Part shown: positions 46,926 through 59,759 of the stretch, in pieces
Numbering within the stretch: position 1 is the stretch's first letter
How the letters are laid out: each line of letters starts with the position of its first letter
Assembly: GCA_023101725.1 (NCBI GenBank)
Contig: JALJCO010001047.1
Coordinates: 62,001 to 126,000 of the forward strand
Direction of reading: 5' to 3'
From: Atherinomorus stipes
Lineage: Eukaryota; Chordata; Actinopteri; Atheriniformes; Atherinidae
DNA: 64,000 bases
Position numbers and translations under genes: made by a program
The notes under the pieces: generated by a model
What the model saw: the letters and a program-made list of their open reading frames with translations, nothing else
Told to the model about the DNA's origin: nothing
The model's database searches: none

Positions 46926-47270
46926 ACACTATATTGCCAAAAGTATTTGCTCACCCACCCAAATTATCAGAACCAGGTGTTCCATCACTTCCATGTCCAC
47001 AGGTGTATAAATGAAGCAGCTCGGCATGCAGACTGTTTCTACAAACACGTGTGAAAGAATGTGTCGCTCTCGGGAGCTCAGTGAATTCCAGCGTGGAACT
47101 GTGATAGGATGCCACCTGTGCAACAAATCCAGAGGTGGAATTTCCTCACTCCTAAATATTCCACAGTCAGCTGTCAGCTGGATTATAAGAAAATGAAAGT
47201 GTTTGGGAACGACAGCAACTCAGCCATGAAGTGGTCGGCCACGTAAACTGATGGAGCGGGTCAGTGATGC
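46926..47270 (+). mobile_element. Tc1-like element, 5' end only (fourth family)
   Basis: The terminal repeat tacactatattgccaaaagt begins it. A 62-codon frame (47011-47196) then encodes the start of a transposase, including CRSRELSEFQRGTVIGCHLC and LLNIPQSAVSWIIRK, a helix-turn-helix DNA-binding region. After ggccacgtaaactgatggag the element stops. The catalytic domain and right terminus are absent. Confidence 0.85.
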
Positions 47271-47515
47271 TGAAGCGGATAGTGTGAACGATGACGAAGC
47301 GGCGACTAAACAGCGCTTAAATGATGATGAAGTCACGACGAAGTCGATGAAGCAGTGACTTAACGGTGAGGAAATGGCGACGAAATGACCCCGAAACGAC
47401 TACGAAGCAGCGATTAAATGGTTTAATGGCACCGAAATGCCGATGAAGCTGCAACTTAACGGTGACGAAATGTTGCTGAAACGACTATGAAGCGGCGACG
47501 AAGCGGCTACGAGAG
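47271..47515. repeat. Degenerate GAAGCGGCGAC-type tandem array
   Basis: Words such as gaagcggcgac, gaagcagtgacttaacggtg, gaagctgcaacttaacggtg and cgaaacgactacgaagc recur with spacings of roughly 40-55 bp and heavy variation. It begins where the Tc1 fragment ends. Confidence 0.75.
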
Positions 47516-48189
47516 GGAGGAAAAATCATTTTTCCAGGACATCTTACCTAATCTTTTGTCTTATTTTCCAGGTTTTCCAGGCGTGGGAACCCTGTCTGTC
47601 CTGATCTGAGCTGGCGCAGGAAACATCCGGATCCTGCAGGACAGCGGCCCAGGAGGACTGGCAGTCCTGCTGGAGGTGCTCCTGATGATTCTCTACTTTG
47701 TTTTCTTACAAAGTTTGTTGTTGTTTACAGACGTGGCGTTCCTGTATTCTATCTTTTGTATCTAGTTCAGTAATAACCAAATGGAGAAATAAAACTGATC
47801 CTCAGGGATCAGGAGGAACCTTATTTCTATGAAACTTCTTCTTGGTAAAGCAAATCTGTTTGGCACAACACGGCAGCTAAACCTGACAACACAACAACTA
47901 AACCCCCCGAATGTACCCAGTTTAACAGGACTGAAGTCGGTGTTGGAATGACAGAAAGACTTTATTCAAATGTTTTCACAGCTCAGGGACGTTTTGGAGG
48001 AATAAATCCATCACTGGGAGTAAGATCGGTGGGGGTCCTGCTTATGTGATGGTGAAAACAATCATTAATTGAAGCCCTGGATTAAATCCAGTTGTAACTT
48101 TTACAACTTCACAGCCTTCCAGCAGGCAGTGAGGGGCCAAGGAGGAACTGATGAAGGATAAACGAGGAGTTTAACAACAGAAAATGTAA

Positions 48190-49273
<1,084 letters not shown>

Positions 49274-49855
49274 CTAGAACAGAGAAGAAGGCAAGCAGGA
49301 CTCGGTTTAGCTGCATCCATGTTTTCCATTTTCCTCTGTCTCATGATAGATTGAACAACAACTTTTGGCCATCATTACCTACATCTATTATTGACATTTT
49401 CTTACAAAAAGGTAAACAAGATGTTTACACAGACCCACCCTGATCTCTTCCTGACTGGCTGATGTAAAAGCTCTATCAAGATCGACTGGTTGGGAAAAAC
49501 ATGTGATCCTGTTTTTGTTTTGTTGCTGTCATTTTTCTACAGTGACAGAAGTCTGTCAGAGTGCAAGAAAATTCAAGACCTATTATATGAAATTTAAGAC
49601 CACAACTGTCAAATTCAAGGATTTTTTTAAGATATTAAATGCAGATTTGTAAATTTAAGACTTTTAAGACTTTTTAAGGCCCTGCGGGAACCCTGGAATA
49701 AGGTCCCAGCACGGGTTTAATACAGCAACCAGTAGAACAACTGGAGACAAGATGCTGATATTCCTACCAGCTTAATCCTAAGGTCTATAATCGTTTTTTT
49801 TAGTATTTTCTTTATGAGCACTCCTCATGTGAAACCACTGTAGTGACATACTCAC
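49274..49855 (-). other. antxr2 intron, 582 bp
   Basis: Mostly AT-rich. A direct-repeat-like stretch at 49610-49680 has words such as aaatttaagacttttaagac. No named element. Confidence 0.7.
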
Positions 49856-49906
49856 CGGTGGAGGAGGACGGGACGGTGGAGGAGGCGGCGGTGGGTCCTT
49901 GATGAC
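49856..49906 (-). CDS. antxr2: antxr2 proline-rich micro-exon of the tail
   Basis: A 51-bp exon, 17 codons, phase 0 at both ends: VIKDPPPPPPPSRPPPP. VIKDPPPPP directly after the membrane anchor is characteristic of ANTXR2. The acidic stretch that follows in mammals is replaced here by more proline, SRPPPP. The acceptor is ttattcag and the donor ccg|gtgagt. Eleven of 17 residues are proline, so this segment is probably extended and may act as a spacer or SH3/EVH1 ligand (inference). Confidence 0.92.
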
Positions 49907-51278
49907 CTGAATAACCAGGAAAAAAAAAACAGAAGCGTCAGCTGAATTCATCATGAGACGCACCTTATCGAGTCACGGCTGATGGAGGCGATTTGTGACA
50001 GGTGACACAGCCAAACGGAGACGTCCCTGAGCTCGTCTCGTGACGGAGACGCCGTCGCCGCCAGGCTGCTTCTAGCTGCAACTGGCGCCCCATCGCTCCG
50101 CTGACTGCCGAGTACAAGGATTCTGCTTGTAAACCAACATCAGGGGCCCCCCGTGCAAAATAAAGAAAAGCTGAAAAATCAACTTGTTGACAGGGGAGTC
50201 TTTGGGGCGACGCTGCTGCCCGTTTAGCTCTTAATTAATTGGATGGGGTTCAGTGCTCCGAAGCAATCCCCCCATCATAAAGTCCTAAGGAGTTAATTAG
50301 CTCCAATGAGATGCAGAGGAGGAGGATCGGGCGCAGCTCCAAGTCCTGTCCGGAGGGAGGACGAGTGGCAAAAACCTCACAGAATAAATAAAACACACAC
50401 GGTGCTGCAGAGTGACCGGCCCGGCAGCGTTGCTCATGACAACGGCGGGTGACACGGCACCTGAGGAGCAGGTTGTCCACAATGTGATTCCACTCAGGGA
50501 CAAGATGCCGCGGCTGGGACTTCTCAGATGTGCACCGCGAAGCAAAGGGAAGCCTGACGGTGACATTTGTCAGGCGTCAGTCGGACGCTTCACGCGCCGA
50601 CGACAGCAGGACTGCTGAAGACAACGCCGCCACTCAGTCACCAGTAACAACTGGGAGAAGACAGATGCTGCTCAGACAGGATGGCGGTGCGTTTACAGTC
50701 CCACACATGGCTCCAAGGAGCCCACATCTTTACTCAAGTCTGTCCAAACTACGACATGATGCTGGAAAAAGTGATACTGGAAACCATCAGCGACTGGAGG
50801 AGAAGCAGGACACAAGTCTTAGTTTTGAGACACTAAAAAAGAGGAAGTTTCCACCACAACTCCAAGCAGAACAGCAGTCGTTAGGTTTCCTTTCCATGAT
50901 GTGAACTTTTAAAGCTCAACATCCAGCATGTAGTTCAGTCCATTCTTCCCGGTTTTATTTCAATTTCTCAGGAAGATCATGTGATTTTAACATAAAAATA
51001 AATTATTTTGTTCAATCAGAATGTGATTGTATTGATTATCATCATCAAAACTGAGTTGTTATCCTCTGAATGAATTTTACACATCAGAAAACTTGTAATT
51101 TAATTCCTCATTTTTTAACCCCACATGAACTTGCTTCCATTTTCCTCTCTTATTATATCAAATCCCAAACTTTTGGACTGTTAGTCACGTAAAATCCTTC
51201 AATTTTGACAGGAGATGTCTGACATTATTGACCGATATCGGCGACTAGCACAAACGCGGAAATAAAAACTGCAATGTT

Positions 51279-51879
51279 CAACTGTTTAAGCTATAAAAAT
51301 GTACTAAATGACGTCGTTTCGAGTGCGAGTTCACGGCACTACGGAAGCTGCGGCGTTCAGCACCTACTATGCCAATAATGCAAGCATAGAAGAAGAAATT
51401 TGCTGTTAACATTGTGCTAAGAGTGAATGAGCTGCGGACAAACACAAGAGGGGTTGGCTATTGATTTAAAACAAAGAAAGAAAAAAAAAAACAGAACGTG
51501 ATCTCGTCTGCCACGGCTTCCGTAGTGTCGTGAACTTGCAGGGGGGTGTTTCGCGGCCGCTACATGTAGGACTGTTTAATCTATAAAAATCTACTAAATG
51601 ATGTCGTTTCCAGTAAATTCTGGACGCTACCCACTCAGGACACTTGGATCACATTGGACGAGCAGTATGGAGGAATATTGACAAGTTTTTGTGGACTTTT
51701 ATGGACCTTTTTGGTTCAGTTGCCGGTGAACTCCATTATATGAAAGTTGGGGGAAAATTAAAACCTGTTTGATCTCCGGCTGCATTTGAGATATTAAAAA
51801 AGTGCTCCAGAGTCTTGCTCACCATGAGGGGGAGTACAAAATAAAGGCACATCATTCTGTGGGTGTACTATTCCTTTAA
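51279..51879. mobile_element. TTAA-target element, rearranged copy
   Basis: The right 300 bp match 42480-42781 (gtttccagtaaattctggac, ttgtggacttttatggacc) and end gggtgtactattcct-TTAA at 51879. The left end is missing. Near the start a diverged piece of the same element (gctataaaaatgtactaaat) precedes a separate inverted-repeat unit at 51325-51541 (gttcacggcactacggaagc / gcttccgtagtgtcgtgaac). Confidence 0.75.
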
Positions 51880-51894
51880 GACATACTAAACACC

Positions 51895-52743
51895 TTAAAG
51901 GGAAGTTCAGATTTTTGACATAGGGCCTCATTTTCCAATTAGCCAGAATGCTACTTCTCACTGAAGACGGTTTCAACATATTTCATTCCGTTATTCTAGT
52001 TCCAGTGGTTCGCCGATGCTAATGCTACTGGAAGTCAATAGGAATCTGATAGCCTGTCATGAATAACAATCTTATCCACTCCACAGAACATTCAAGGCAA
52101 ATCATTTCTAACTTCAGACTATCTGTATAAATGCCGTGTGAACAGAATAATGTTACAAATAAAACAAACCTGCATTTTGATTGTTGCTGCTGAGAAACTT
52201 TACATAGTTTTACTTCCTGTATTTGGCAGCAGAGTGATGTCATCTGTTGCTATGTGCATGAAGGAATCTGATTACACAAATATAAAGTCTAAAATATGAC
52301 CACGCCTGAAAGGCATGAGGATGTGTCAGGTTTTGAAGATAATTTCTAACTTTTTCATCACACTAACAGTCACCATGTCTCTATGAACCAGAATACACTT
52401 GCAAAGGTAGTACGCTGGTAAGAAAATAGTTCTTCAATATGTAATGCGAAATTCGTCATACAAGGCTAGTTTTACTCATTTAACACACAAGTTTACTAGT
52501 TTAGCACGGCATTTACACAGATAGGCTTGCTGATTTGCCTCGGATCTTCTGTAGAGTGGACAAGATTGGTTTTAATGACAGGCTAGCAGATTCCTATTGA
52601 CTTCCACTAGCATTAGCATCAGCAACCTCCTGGAACTAAAATAACGGGATGAAATATGTTGAAACTGTCTTCAGTGATAAGTAGTATTCTGGCTCACTTG
52701 TAAATGAGGCCCTATGTCAAAAAATTCTGAACTTCCCCTTTAA
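51895..52743. mobile_element. TTAA-target fold-back element, 849 bp
   Basis: TTAA at both ends. The left arm aagggaagttcagattttt is mirrored by aaaattctgaacttcccctt. The inverted similarity runs about 260 bp inward on each side (acatagggcctcatt; ggaagtcaataggaatctg; gcctgtcat; tgccgtg). Only about 300 bp in the middle is single copy. No coding capacity. It starts 15 bp after the previous TTAA element. Confidence 0.93.
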
Positions 52744-52879
52744 ATTTAAAGTTTAGAATTTTAGACATTTTTATGCTTTTAAGACCCTGATGAAAACCTG
52801 GACACACATTTTTAGCTGTGCTTTGTACCGTGTGTAAAGTTCAACCTGAACCTGTAGATGCTCGTACAGAAGATATCAG

Positions 52880-53075
52880 TGGAAAGCAGAAATGCTCTAC
52901 ATGCTGGACCGTTGCAAGTAGAACAAAATGTTGCGAGATTTTGTAATAGAACAATGAAATTTTGCGTGATTTCATTGTTCTAATATGAAATCTTGCATTT
53001 TATTGTCGATATGATATTGCAACATAAAATATCATGACATTTCAGAGTATCGACATCTTACACAGTTGTAGACCT
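52880..53075. mobile_element. Family C/A hAT-like debris
   Basis: Begins with the family C block gctggaccgttgcaa and continues with family A-like tgcgagattttgt, aatatcatgacatttcagag and tatcgacat. No duplications were identified. Confidence 0.6.
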
Positions 53076-54778
53076 TCTGCAGATGCGATAACGCCGGTGA
53101 CATTTCTCAGCTCCAGACTCTGGCTGGTTCTACACTTGCTGAAGTGGTCTTGGTGGTGACAAGAAGCGCTGTGATTGTGGCGTATCATAGAAACCAGCAG
53201 CTGTTTGAGTCCGTGTTAAGCTCAGAGACACCATCAGACCCTCCACATACTGTTGTCATTAGAATAATGAAAAACAATCAATTAGGGTTAATTAATTTAT
53301 CTTCGACACACAACTGGCTGCACGCAAATCCCACAAAGGTCTCGCGGTGACCTCTCCATACGCTGATTAACATCATTGCAGCCACACCTTACGCTGACAG
53401 GATTATCTCTTTTTATTAAGTAATTATGCAGCAGATTTCCTGCACATGTTGTGGGCTAAATAAAGCATTACACAAATGACGGGGCTCTGCTGCTCGTTCC
53501 CAGCAACCTGACGGACAGATGTGAGCGCTCTGCGGCGTGGAGGCATAATTAAAGCCTAAACCGCACCATGCTTAACCATCTGACACCAGCCCCGGCGGCT
53601 CGCCGCTGCAGCCGCCACACCGGGGGTGGGGGGGGGGGGAATCAGACCAATCAGAGGCGCTCAGGGCACCGTCCCCATATGGCTGTCTCCGTAACTGGAC
53701 TTGATAATCCATTGGTTCCCAAACTCGCGCTCAAATGGTGTTGTGTCAAGCTGTTTGGGGAGGCTTATTATGACGGATGACTGGCAGGCAGCATATTCAG
53801 GGTTAAAAAATGACTTCTGCTAACCTGAGTGGGGGGAGAGTTTGCTTCTAATGCAAAAACATGATGCCATCAGATATTAAAGCCCAGAACGAGCCGAAAA
53901 CGTTTCCAAGTTGACGGCGAATCATTTGTAATCGGGATTTTACTGGCAGCGTAGTTCAAAACTTCATCCTTTGATTTAAACAAAAGGCTTCGCCATTCAG
54001 AGCTTAATTTCCAAACAAATCATAAACAAAGAAATTACCACTCCACAGCTTGTATGACCTCTCTGCTGGCATGCGTCCATGTGGGTAGAGACGCAGAGAG
54101 AGAGGGATTGTGGGAAAGAGGTTGGGCACATTTGAGTGTGTGTGTGAGAGACTGCTGAAACCTGGCAGACTGGGGGTTTAAATATTAACAAGCCACACAT
54201 GGCCCTCCTCTTCTGCTGCGTCCCTCGATGGAAGGCAACAGCAGCTCTCTCCACCAAGACAAACACATCCGCGGCCAGACATGCTGCAGGGGGTTTACAT
54301 TTTAATGCCTTTGTTGGTTTTCCAAAATATGCTTCCATCTCATCCTGGATGGGATCCCTGCAAGTCCACAAAGCCAGGTGACGTCTCTCGTTTCAGGGGT
54401 TGGGGTGGGTGAAACGGTGAAAGGGAAAATTCTGCCTTTATCAGATCTCAATCAAAAAAAAGGGCCGGTGAGCACCATCTGCAGCTCCCGCTCTCACAGC
54501 CCACAACCGTAATCTGGATTTCACTCATTGCTTAAATGGCTGATTTTTTTTCTACAGTGGGTGAGGAGTTAAAATGATAGTTTAGATTATCCAGGACTAA
54601 ACAAACATGCTGTTCAGGGGGGTGGAAACATGTGGTGGGATGTGGGATTAAGGAACAACCTCTGCAACCTTGAACATATGAGCACAGAGAGATGAAACCT
54701 GTTTAATTACTGGAGTTATAACCATGTTATTACTGAGGGGAGAAATCTGTTTGTCTGTACGTTCCCTGTCCAGCTGGG

Positions 54779-56338
54779 GTCCAGGATCTGGGGGGGACAC
54801 GTCCCTCCATCAGACCTGTTATAGTCCAGGTTCTGGAGAGGATCCGTCCCTCCATCAGACCTGTTATAGTCCAGGTTCTGGGGAGGATCCGTCCCTCCAT
54901 CAGACTCTGTTATAGTCCAGGTTCTGGGAGGATCCGTCCCTCCATCAGACCTGTTATAGTCCAGGTTCTGGAGAGGACCCGTCCCTCCATCAGACCCTGT
55001 TATAGTCCAGGTTCTGGGGGGGACCCGTCCCTCCATCAGACCTGTTATAGTCCAGGTTCTGGGGAGGACCCGTCCCTCCATCAGACCTGTTATAGTCCAG
55101 GTTCTGAAGAGGATCCGTCCCTCCATCAGACCTGTGATAGTCCAGGTTCTGGGGGAGGATCCGTCCCTCCATCAGACCTGTTATAGTCCAGGTTCTGGGG
55201 AGGATCCGTCCCTCCATCAGACCTGTTATAGTCCAGGTTCTGGGGGGGATCCGTCCCTCCATCAGACCTGTTATAGTCCAGGTTCTGGGGGGGACCCGTC
55301 CCTCCATCAGACCTGTTACAGTCCGGGTTCTGGGGAGGACTCGTCCCTCCATCAGACCTGTTATAGTCCAGGTTCTGGGGGGGACCCGTCCCTCCATCAG
55401 ACCTGTTATAGTCCAGCTTCTGGGGGGGACCCGTCCCTCCATCAGACCTGTTATAGTCCAGGGGTCGGGGGACCCGTCCCTCCATCAGACCTGTTACAGT
55501 CCAGCTTCTGGGGGGGACCCGTCCCTCCATCAGACCTGTTACAGTCCAGCTTCTGGGACGGACCCGTCCCTCCATCAGACCTGTTATAGTCCAGGTTTTG
55601 GGGAGGATCCGTCCCCTCCATCAGACCTGTTACAGTCCAGCTTCTGGGGGGGACCCGTCCCTCCATCAGACCTGTTATAGTCCAGGTTCTGGGGAGGATC
55701 CGTCCCTCCATCAGACCTGTTCTCGTCCAGGTTCTGGGGAGGACCCGTCCCTCCATCAGACCTGTTCTCGTCCAGGTTCTGGGGAGGATCCGTCCCTCCA
55801 TCAGACCTGTTCTCGTCCAGGTTCTGGGGAGGATCCGTCCCTCCATCAGACCTGTTATAGTCCAGGTTCTGGGGAGGATCCGTCCCTCCATCAGACCTGT
55901 TATAGTCCAGGTTCTGGGGAGGATCCGTCCCTCCATCAGACCTGTTATAGTCCAGGTTCTGGGAGGATCCGTCCCTCCATCAGACCTGTTATAGTCCAGG
56001 TTCTGGGGAGGACCCGTCCCTCCATCAGACCTGTTATAGTCCAGGTTCTGGGGCGGATCCGTCCCTCCATCAGACCTGTTATAGTCCAGGTTCTGGGGAG
56101 GACCCGTCCCTCCATCAGACCTGTTATAGTCCAGGTTCTGGGGCGGATCCGTCCCTCCATCAGACCTGTTACAGTCCAGGTTCTGGGGAGGATCTGTCCC
56201 TCCATCAGACCTGTTATAGTCCAGGTTCTGGGGCGGATCCGTCCCTCCATCAGACCTGTTACAGTCCAGGTTCTGGGGCGGACCCGTCCCTCCATCAGAC
56301 CTGTTATAGTCCAGGTTCTGGGGCGGACCCGTCCCTCT
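54779..56338. repeat. 45-bp minisatellite in an antxr2 intron, about 35 units
   Basis: The unit is gatccgtccctccatcagac, ctgttatagtccagg, ttctgggga, with unit-to-unit differences (ggatcc/ggaccc; gggga, ggggg or ggggc; ttatag, ttacag or ttctcg). A sub-array carrying ttctcg is confined to 55721-55826. Because 45 is a multiple of three, very long open frames run through on both strands; they are not genes. Confidence 0.97.
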
Positions 56339-57586
56339 GATCTTGTCATGTGACTTACCTGCAGCCTTCTCTCCTGTTTCCCTTCCAAGAAAACGGTTTC
56401 TTAACAGCCACGTTTCCATGGAGACCGTTTCTGATTAGTTTACCAGTGATGGATCAACCGAACCGATGTCTTCAGGGCATCATTTTTTATAAACTGGATG
56501 AAATTTAAAACTTTTCCTTTCACACAAACCTTCATTGAGGCGTCTGAATGAGACGGTGAGAAATGATGGAAGCAGTCGACACGATTACAGGAGATTTGAT
56601 CCTTTTATCAGCCTAACGTGCATTTTTAAATGTTAAAGTGTGTTTAGCAACACTTTATATTCACATGAGTGAAGCTGCAGTTTGAAAGACTGAAAGGAAG
56701 CGGACGAGTAAACTGCTCCACCTTCGTTAGACTGCACGTTTCCCCTGATGCATGTTTCTAAGTCAGACCGAGGTTATTACAGGGGACTATTGACGACCAC
56801 CTGCCTCTTTGTTATTTCTAGTTTTAAATCATCTTACAAAAGAAAAGCCGGTTTAAATAAAAGAAAAACATGTCTCAACTTGAGCAACAATAAATAACAA
56901 GAGGACACAATGATTGACAAGATTTATCTTGAGACGAGGAGACGTGCTTTAAGCTGGAGCTCGGACAGATTCTAATGAGATTAAACCACAACAATTCTCC
57001 GGGATTGTGCGTAATCAATTCAGTCCACACATAGCCCTGATTAGTCCTGTATAAACAGAGATTTCAGCAACTTTCAGGCAATCTGTCCCTCACATCCCTC
57101 TCCTGTTAATCTACGCCTTGTTTTGTTTTCAACCGTCTGGTTGCAGAAAATAACGTCGTCATTTTGCAGAGCTTGATCTCCTGCTGCTGTCGGCCTTCGA
57201 GCTGCAGGATGTGGCTTCCTCACCTCCTCTCTGAGGTTTCTAAACCGCTGTGGCTCAACCAGTTCAACGCAAGTTGACCCGGTTCCCATAGTTACTCATC
57301 TCCACTCCGGTGAGTGATATTATGTGGGTTTGGTTGCATCTCCCTGCTGATAACCCCTGCAGCGGCAAAAACTTAACTTCATTCTGTTTCTATGAATTTT
57401 TGCTTGCAGGAAATTTCTTCAGGCTGCATCTGCATAAGCAGATTATTCACAGGTTTAAACTTCATTTTTTCTGATTGCAGGCAAACTTTTGGTCGTTTTT
57501 TCCATGTTTCATCACCTCAGAACCTGCCGTGTCCTCATGCAAACCCAGATTTAAGGAACCAGCAGCTTAAATTGAGCAACACTCAC

Positions 57587-57682
57587 CACTTTGCAGCAGA
57601 GAGGCCAGAACCACCACATGAGGGCCAGAGCCACGAGGGTCAGCAGCACCAGGAAGACGATCGCCACCACTAAACCATCCGA
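57587..57682 (-). CDS. antxr2: antxr2 transmembrane exon
   Basis: A 96-bp exon, 32 codons, phase 0 at both ends. It encodes [20 protein letters not shown] followed by [12 protein letters not shown]. The hydrophobic stretch is the single transmembrane helix; [11 protein letters not shown] is the signature juxtamembrane sequence of the receptor family. Its paired cysteines are in the position known to be palmitoylated in ANTXR1 (family knowledge). The acceptor is ccctctag and the donor gtg|gtgagt. Skipping this exon would keep the frame but remove the membrane anchor. Confidence 0.95.
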
Positions 57683-58085
57683 CTAGAGGGGGAAACGACA
57701 ACCACAATCTTCACTGTAATTTAGGAAATAACTGGGAAAGAGGGACCTGCAAGATGATTTTATCAGCAGCTTTTATCGTCACAATTTCAGTATTTTCATC
57801 CTTTCAGTCAAATTAGGTGCAAGAAAGTGCAGGAAAGCAACTAAACAGTACAAACACCAGGCCTGCGGGAGGAAATCACACAATAAACAAAGAAACTCGT
57901 GAGGAAGAAGAGGAAGTTCTGTTAAACAGGAAAATCATCATGTCAAATTTATCACATAATCAGGAAATCAGCTGCGTCTTGCAACAGAGTTAAAAAGCAG
58001 AAGAGAGAACAAGCAGTGTGTAACCAAGCAGCCAAAACACCCGATGACAGCGATCCGGGGTCGTCTGAGTCCAGGTCAGACTTAC
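57683..58085 (-). other. antxr2 intron, 403 bp
   Basis: Unique sequence with ordinary intron texture; no repeats recognised. Confidence 0.8.
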
Positions 58086-58164
58086 ACATGTGGAGGCGGT
58101 GATGGTCTGGGCGGTGGAGATGAAGGACTTGCCGCTGTTCAGGCTGATGAGGACATCCATAGTC
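58086..58164 (-). CDS. antxr2: antxr2 membrane-proximal extracellular exon
   Basis: A 79-bp exon. After one base completing the previous codon it reads TMDVLISLNSGKSFISTAQT and then ITASTC. This is the end of the Ig-like extracellular domain that follows the A domain in the family (VxVSLNxGxxFIS...TAxxC pattern). The final Cys abuts the membrane exon. The acceptor is actttccag and the donor tgt|gtaagt. The exon enters in phase 1 and leaves in phase 0. No further upstream exon was found to 64000, so the intron before it exceeds 5.8 kb. Confidence 0.9.
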
Positions 58165-58696
58165 CTGGAAAGTGAATGAAAACAGGATTTTTGTGAGTTA
58201 AAGAGTTGAATTTAGTTTAGTTTGATTAGATTTTCTTACAGATGTTTCTGTTTAACACACGATGCAACTGACGTCATTTATGCACATAAATCACTGGGGT
58301 GTAAATCACTGATTTGATCACGAATCGATATTGTATCAAAACAGTGGACAGGCGATTCGATGTCTGCCGATATCTCAAATTCAGTCACAACACGATTTTG
58401 ATTTGATTTAGGATCCATTGATGGACATAAAACGATATAAAACAATACTACAATTAATAAACAAGGTTATATTTTCTTAACACAACTGAACTTTGCCGTA
58501 CAATTTCCCTGTATCACATCTATCCACTCCACGACTATAAACATGGATTTTGTTGTGAAAATGTTGTGTCAGAGGACCTTCAAAATAAAGCTATTTTCAT
58601 AATAAAAGTGGGTTTGTAATCAACTTTTGATTGATAGTGTTTTTGATCTTTGGAAAGCTAACAGTAAAGTAATTAAGATTTACCAAACTGGAAACT
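58165..58696 (-). other. antxr2 intron, start of the long upstream intron
   Basis: AT-rich. Positions 58320-58440 have gaatcgatattg / acgattcgat-type words, resembling decayed MITE sequence. Confidence 0.6.
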
Positions 58697-59759
58697 GGCC
58701 GACCAAAATGACCCCAAGAGCACAGCGACGACTCATCCAAGAGGTCACAAAAGACCCCAGAACAACATCCAAGAACTGCAGGCCTCACTTGCCTCAATGA
58801 AGGTCAGTGTTCATGACTCCCCCATCAGAAAGAGACTGGGGGGCAAAAATGGCTGCATGGCAGAGTTCCAAGACCAAAACCACTGCTGAGCAAAAAGAAC
58901 ATAAAGGCTCGTCTCAGTTTAGCCAGAAAGCATCTTCATGATCCCCAAGACTTTTGGGAAAATACTCTGTGGACTGACGAGACAAAAGTGGAACTTTCTG
59001 GAAGGTGGAGGTCCCATTACATCTGGCGTAAAAGTAACACGGCATTTCAGAAAAGGAACATCATAGCAACAGTAAAATATGGTGGTGGTAGTGTGATGGT
59101 CTGGGGCTGTTTTGCTGCTTCAGGACCTGGAAGACTTGCTGTGGTAAATGGAACCATGAATTCTGCTTCTACCAAAAAATCCTGAAGGAGAACGTCCGGC
59201 CATCTGTTGGTGACCTCAAGCTGAAGCGCACTTGGGTTCTGCAGCAGAACAATGATCCAGAACACACCAGCAAGTCCACCTCTGAATGGCTTAAGAACAA
59301 CAACATGAAGACTTTGGAGTGGCCTAGTCAAAGCCCCCACCTGAATCCCATTGAGATGCTGTGGCATGACCTTAAAAAGGCGGTTCATGCTGGAAAAGCC
59401 TCCAATGTGGCTGAATTACAACAATTCTGCAAAGATGAGTGGAACAAAATTCCTCCACAGCGCTGTAGAAGACTCACTGCCAGTTATCACAAACGCTTGA
59501 TGCAGTTGTTGCTGCTAAGGTGGAACAACCAGTTATTAGGTTTAGGGGGCAATCACTTTTTCACACAGGGCCATTTAAGTTTGGATTTTTTCCCCCCTTA
59601 AAAATAAAAATCTCCATTTAAAAACTGCATTTTGTGTTTATTTGTGTTATCTTTTTCAAGTTTTTTTAATTTGTTTGATGATCTGAAACATTTAAGTGTT
59701 ACAAACATGCATAAAATTAAAAAATCAGGAAGGGGGAAACACTTTTTCACACAACTGTA
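58697..59759 (+). mobile_element. Tc1/mariner transposon, 5'-truncated copy in an antxr2 intron
   Basis: Same family as 8424-9868. The left third, with its terminal repeat, is missing; similarity begins at ggccgaccaaaatgacccc. The right end is intact: tttttcacacaactg followed by TA. It lies opposite to antxr2 transcription. Confidence 0.93.
58703..59601 (+). pseudogene. Tc1-family transposase, truncated and frameshifted
   Basis: The DNA-binding N-terminus is missing. Frameshifts occur near 58780 (shared with the other copy), near 58850 (GGKNGCMAEF instead of the expected frame) and near 59175 (one A fewer in an A run than at 9010). The catalytic parts are still readable: TDETKVELSGRW, YGGGSVMVWGCFAASGPG, QQNNDPEHTS and LNPIEMLWHDLKKAVHAG. 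As in the other copy, the second catalytic Asp is Asn. Non-functional. Confidence 0.92.

Larger units (their letters stand above)
49907..57586 (-). other. Large antxr2 intron with several repeats
   Basis: A 7680-bp intron, the largest closed intron in view. In order: GC-rich block 49980-50170, candidate conserved block 50200-50310, unique sequence to 51270, two adjacent TTAA elements (51279-51879, 51895-52743), family C/A debris (52880-53075), candidate conserved block 53230-53600, unique sequence, the 45-bp minisatellite (54779-56338), and unique sequence to the exon. Confidence 0.85.

Noticed and set aside
54716..56419. Open frames up to 322 codons on both strands
   Set aside because: Produced by the 45-bp minisatellite, whose unit is a multiple of three; intronic and without domain.
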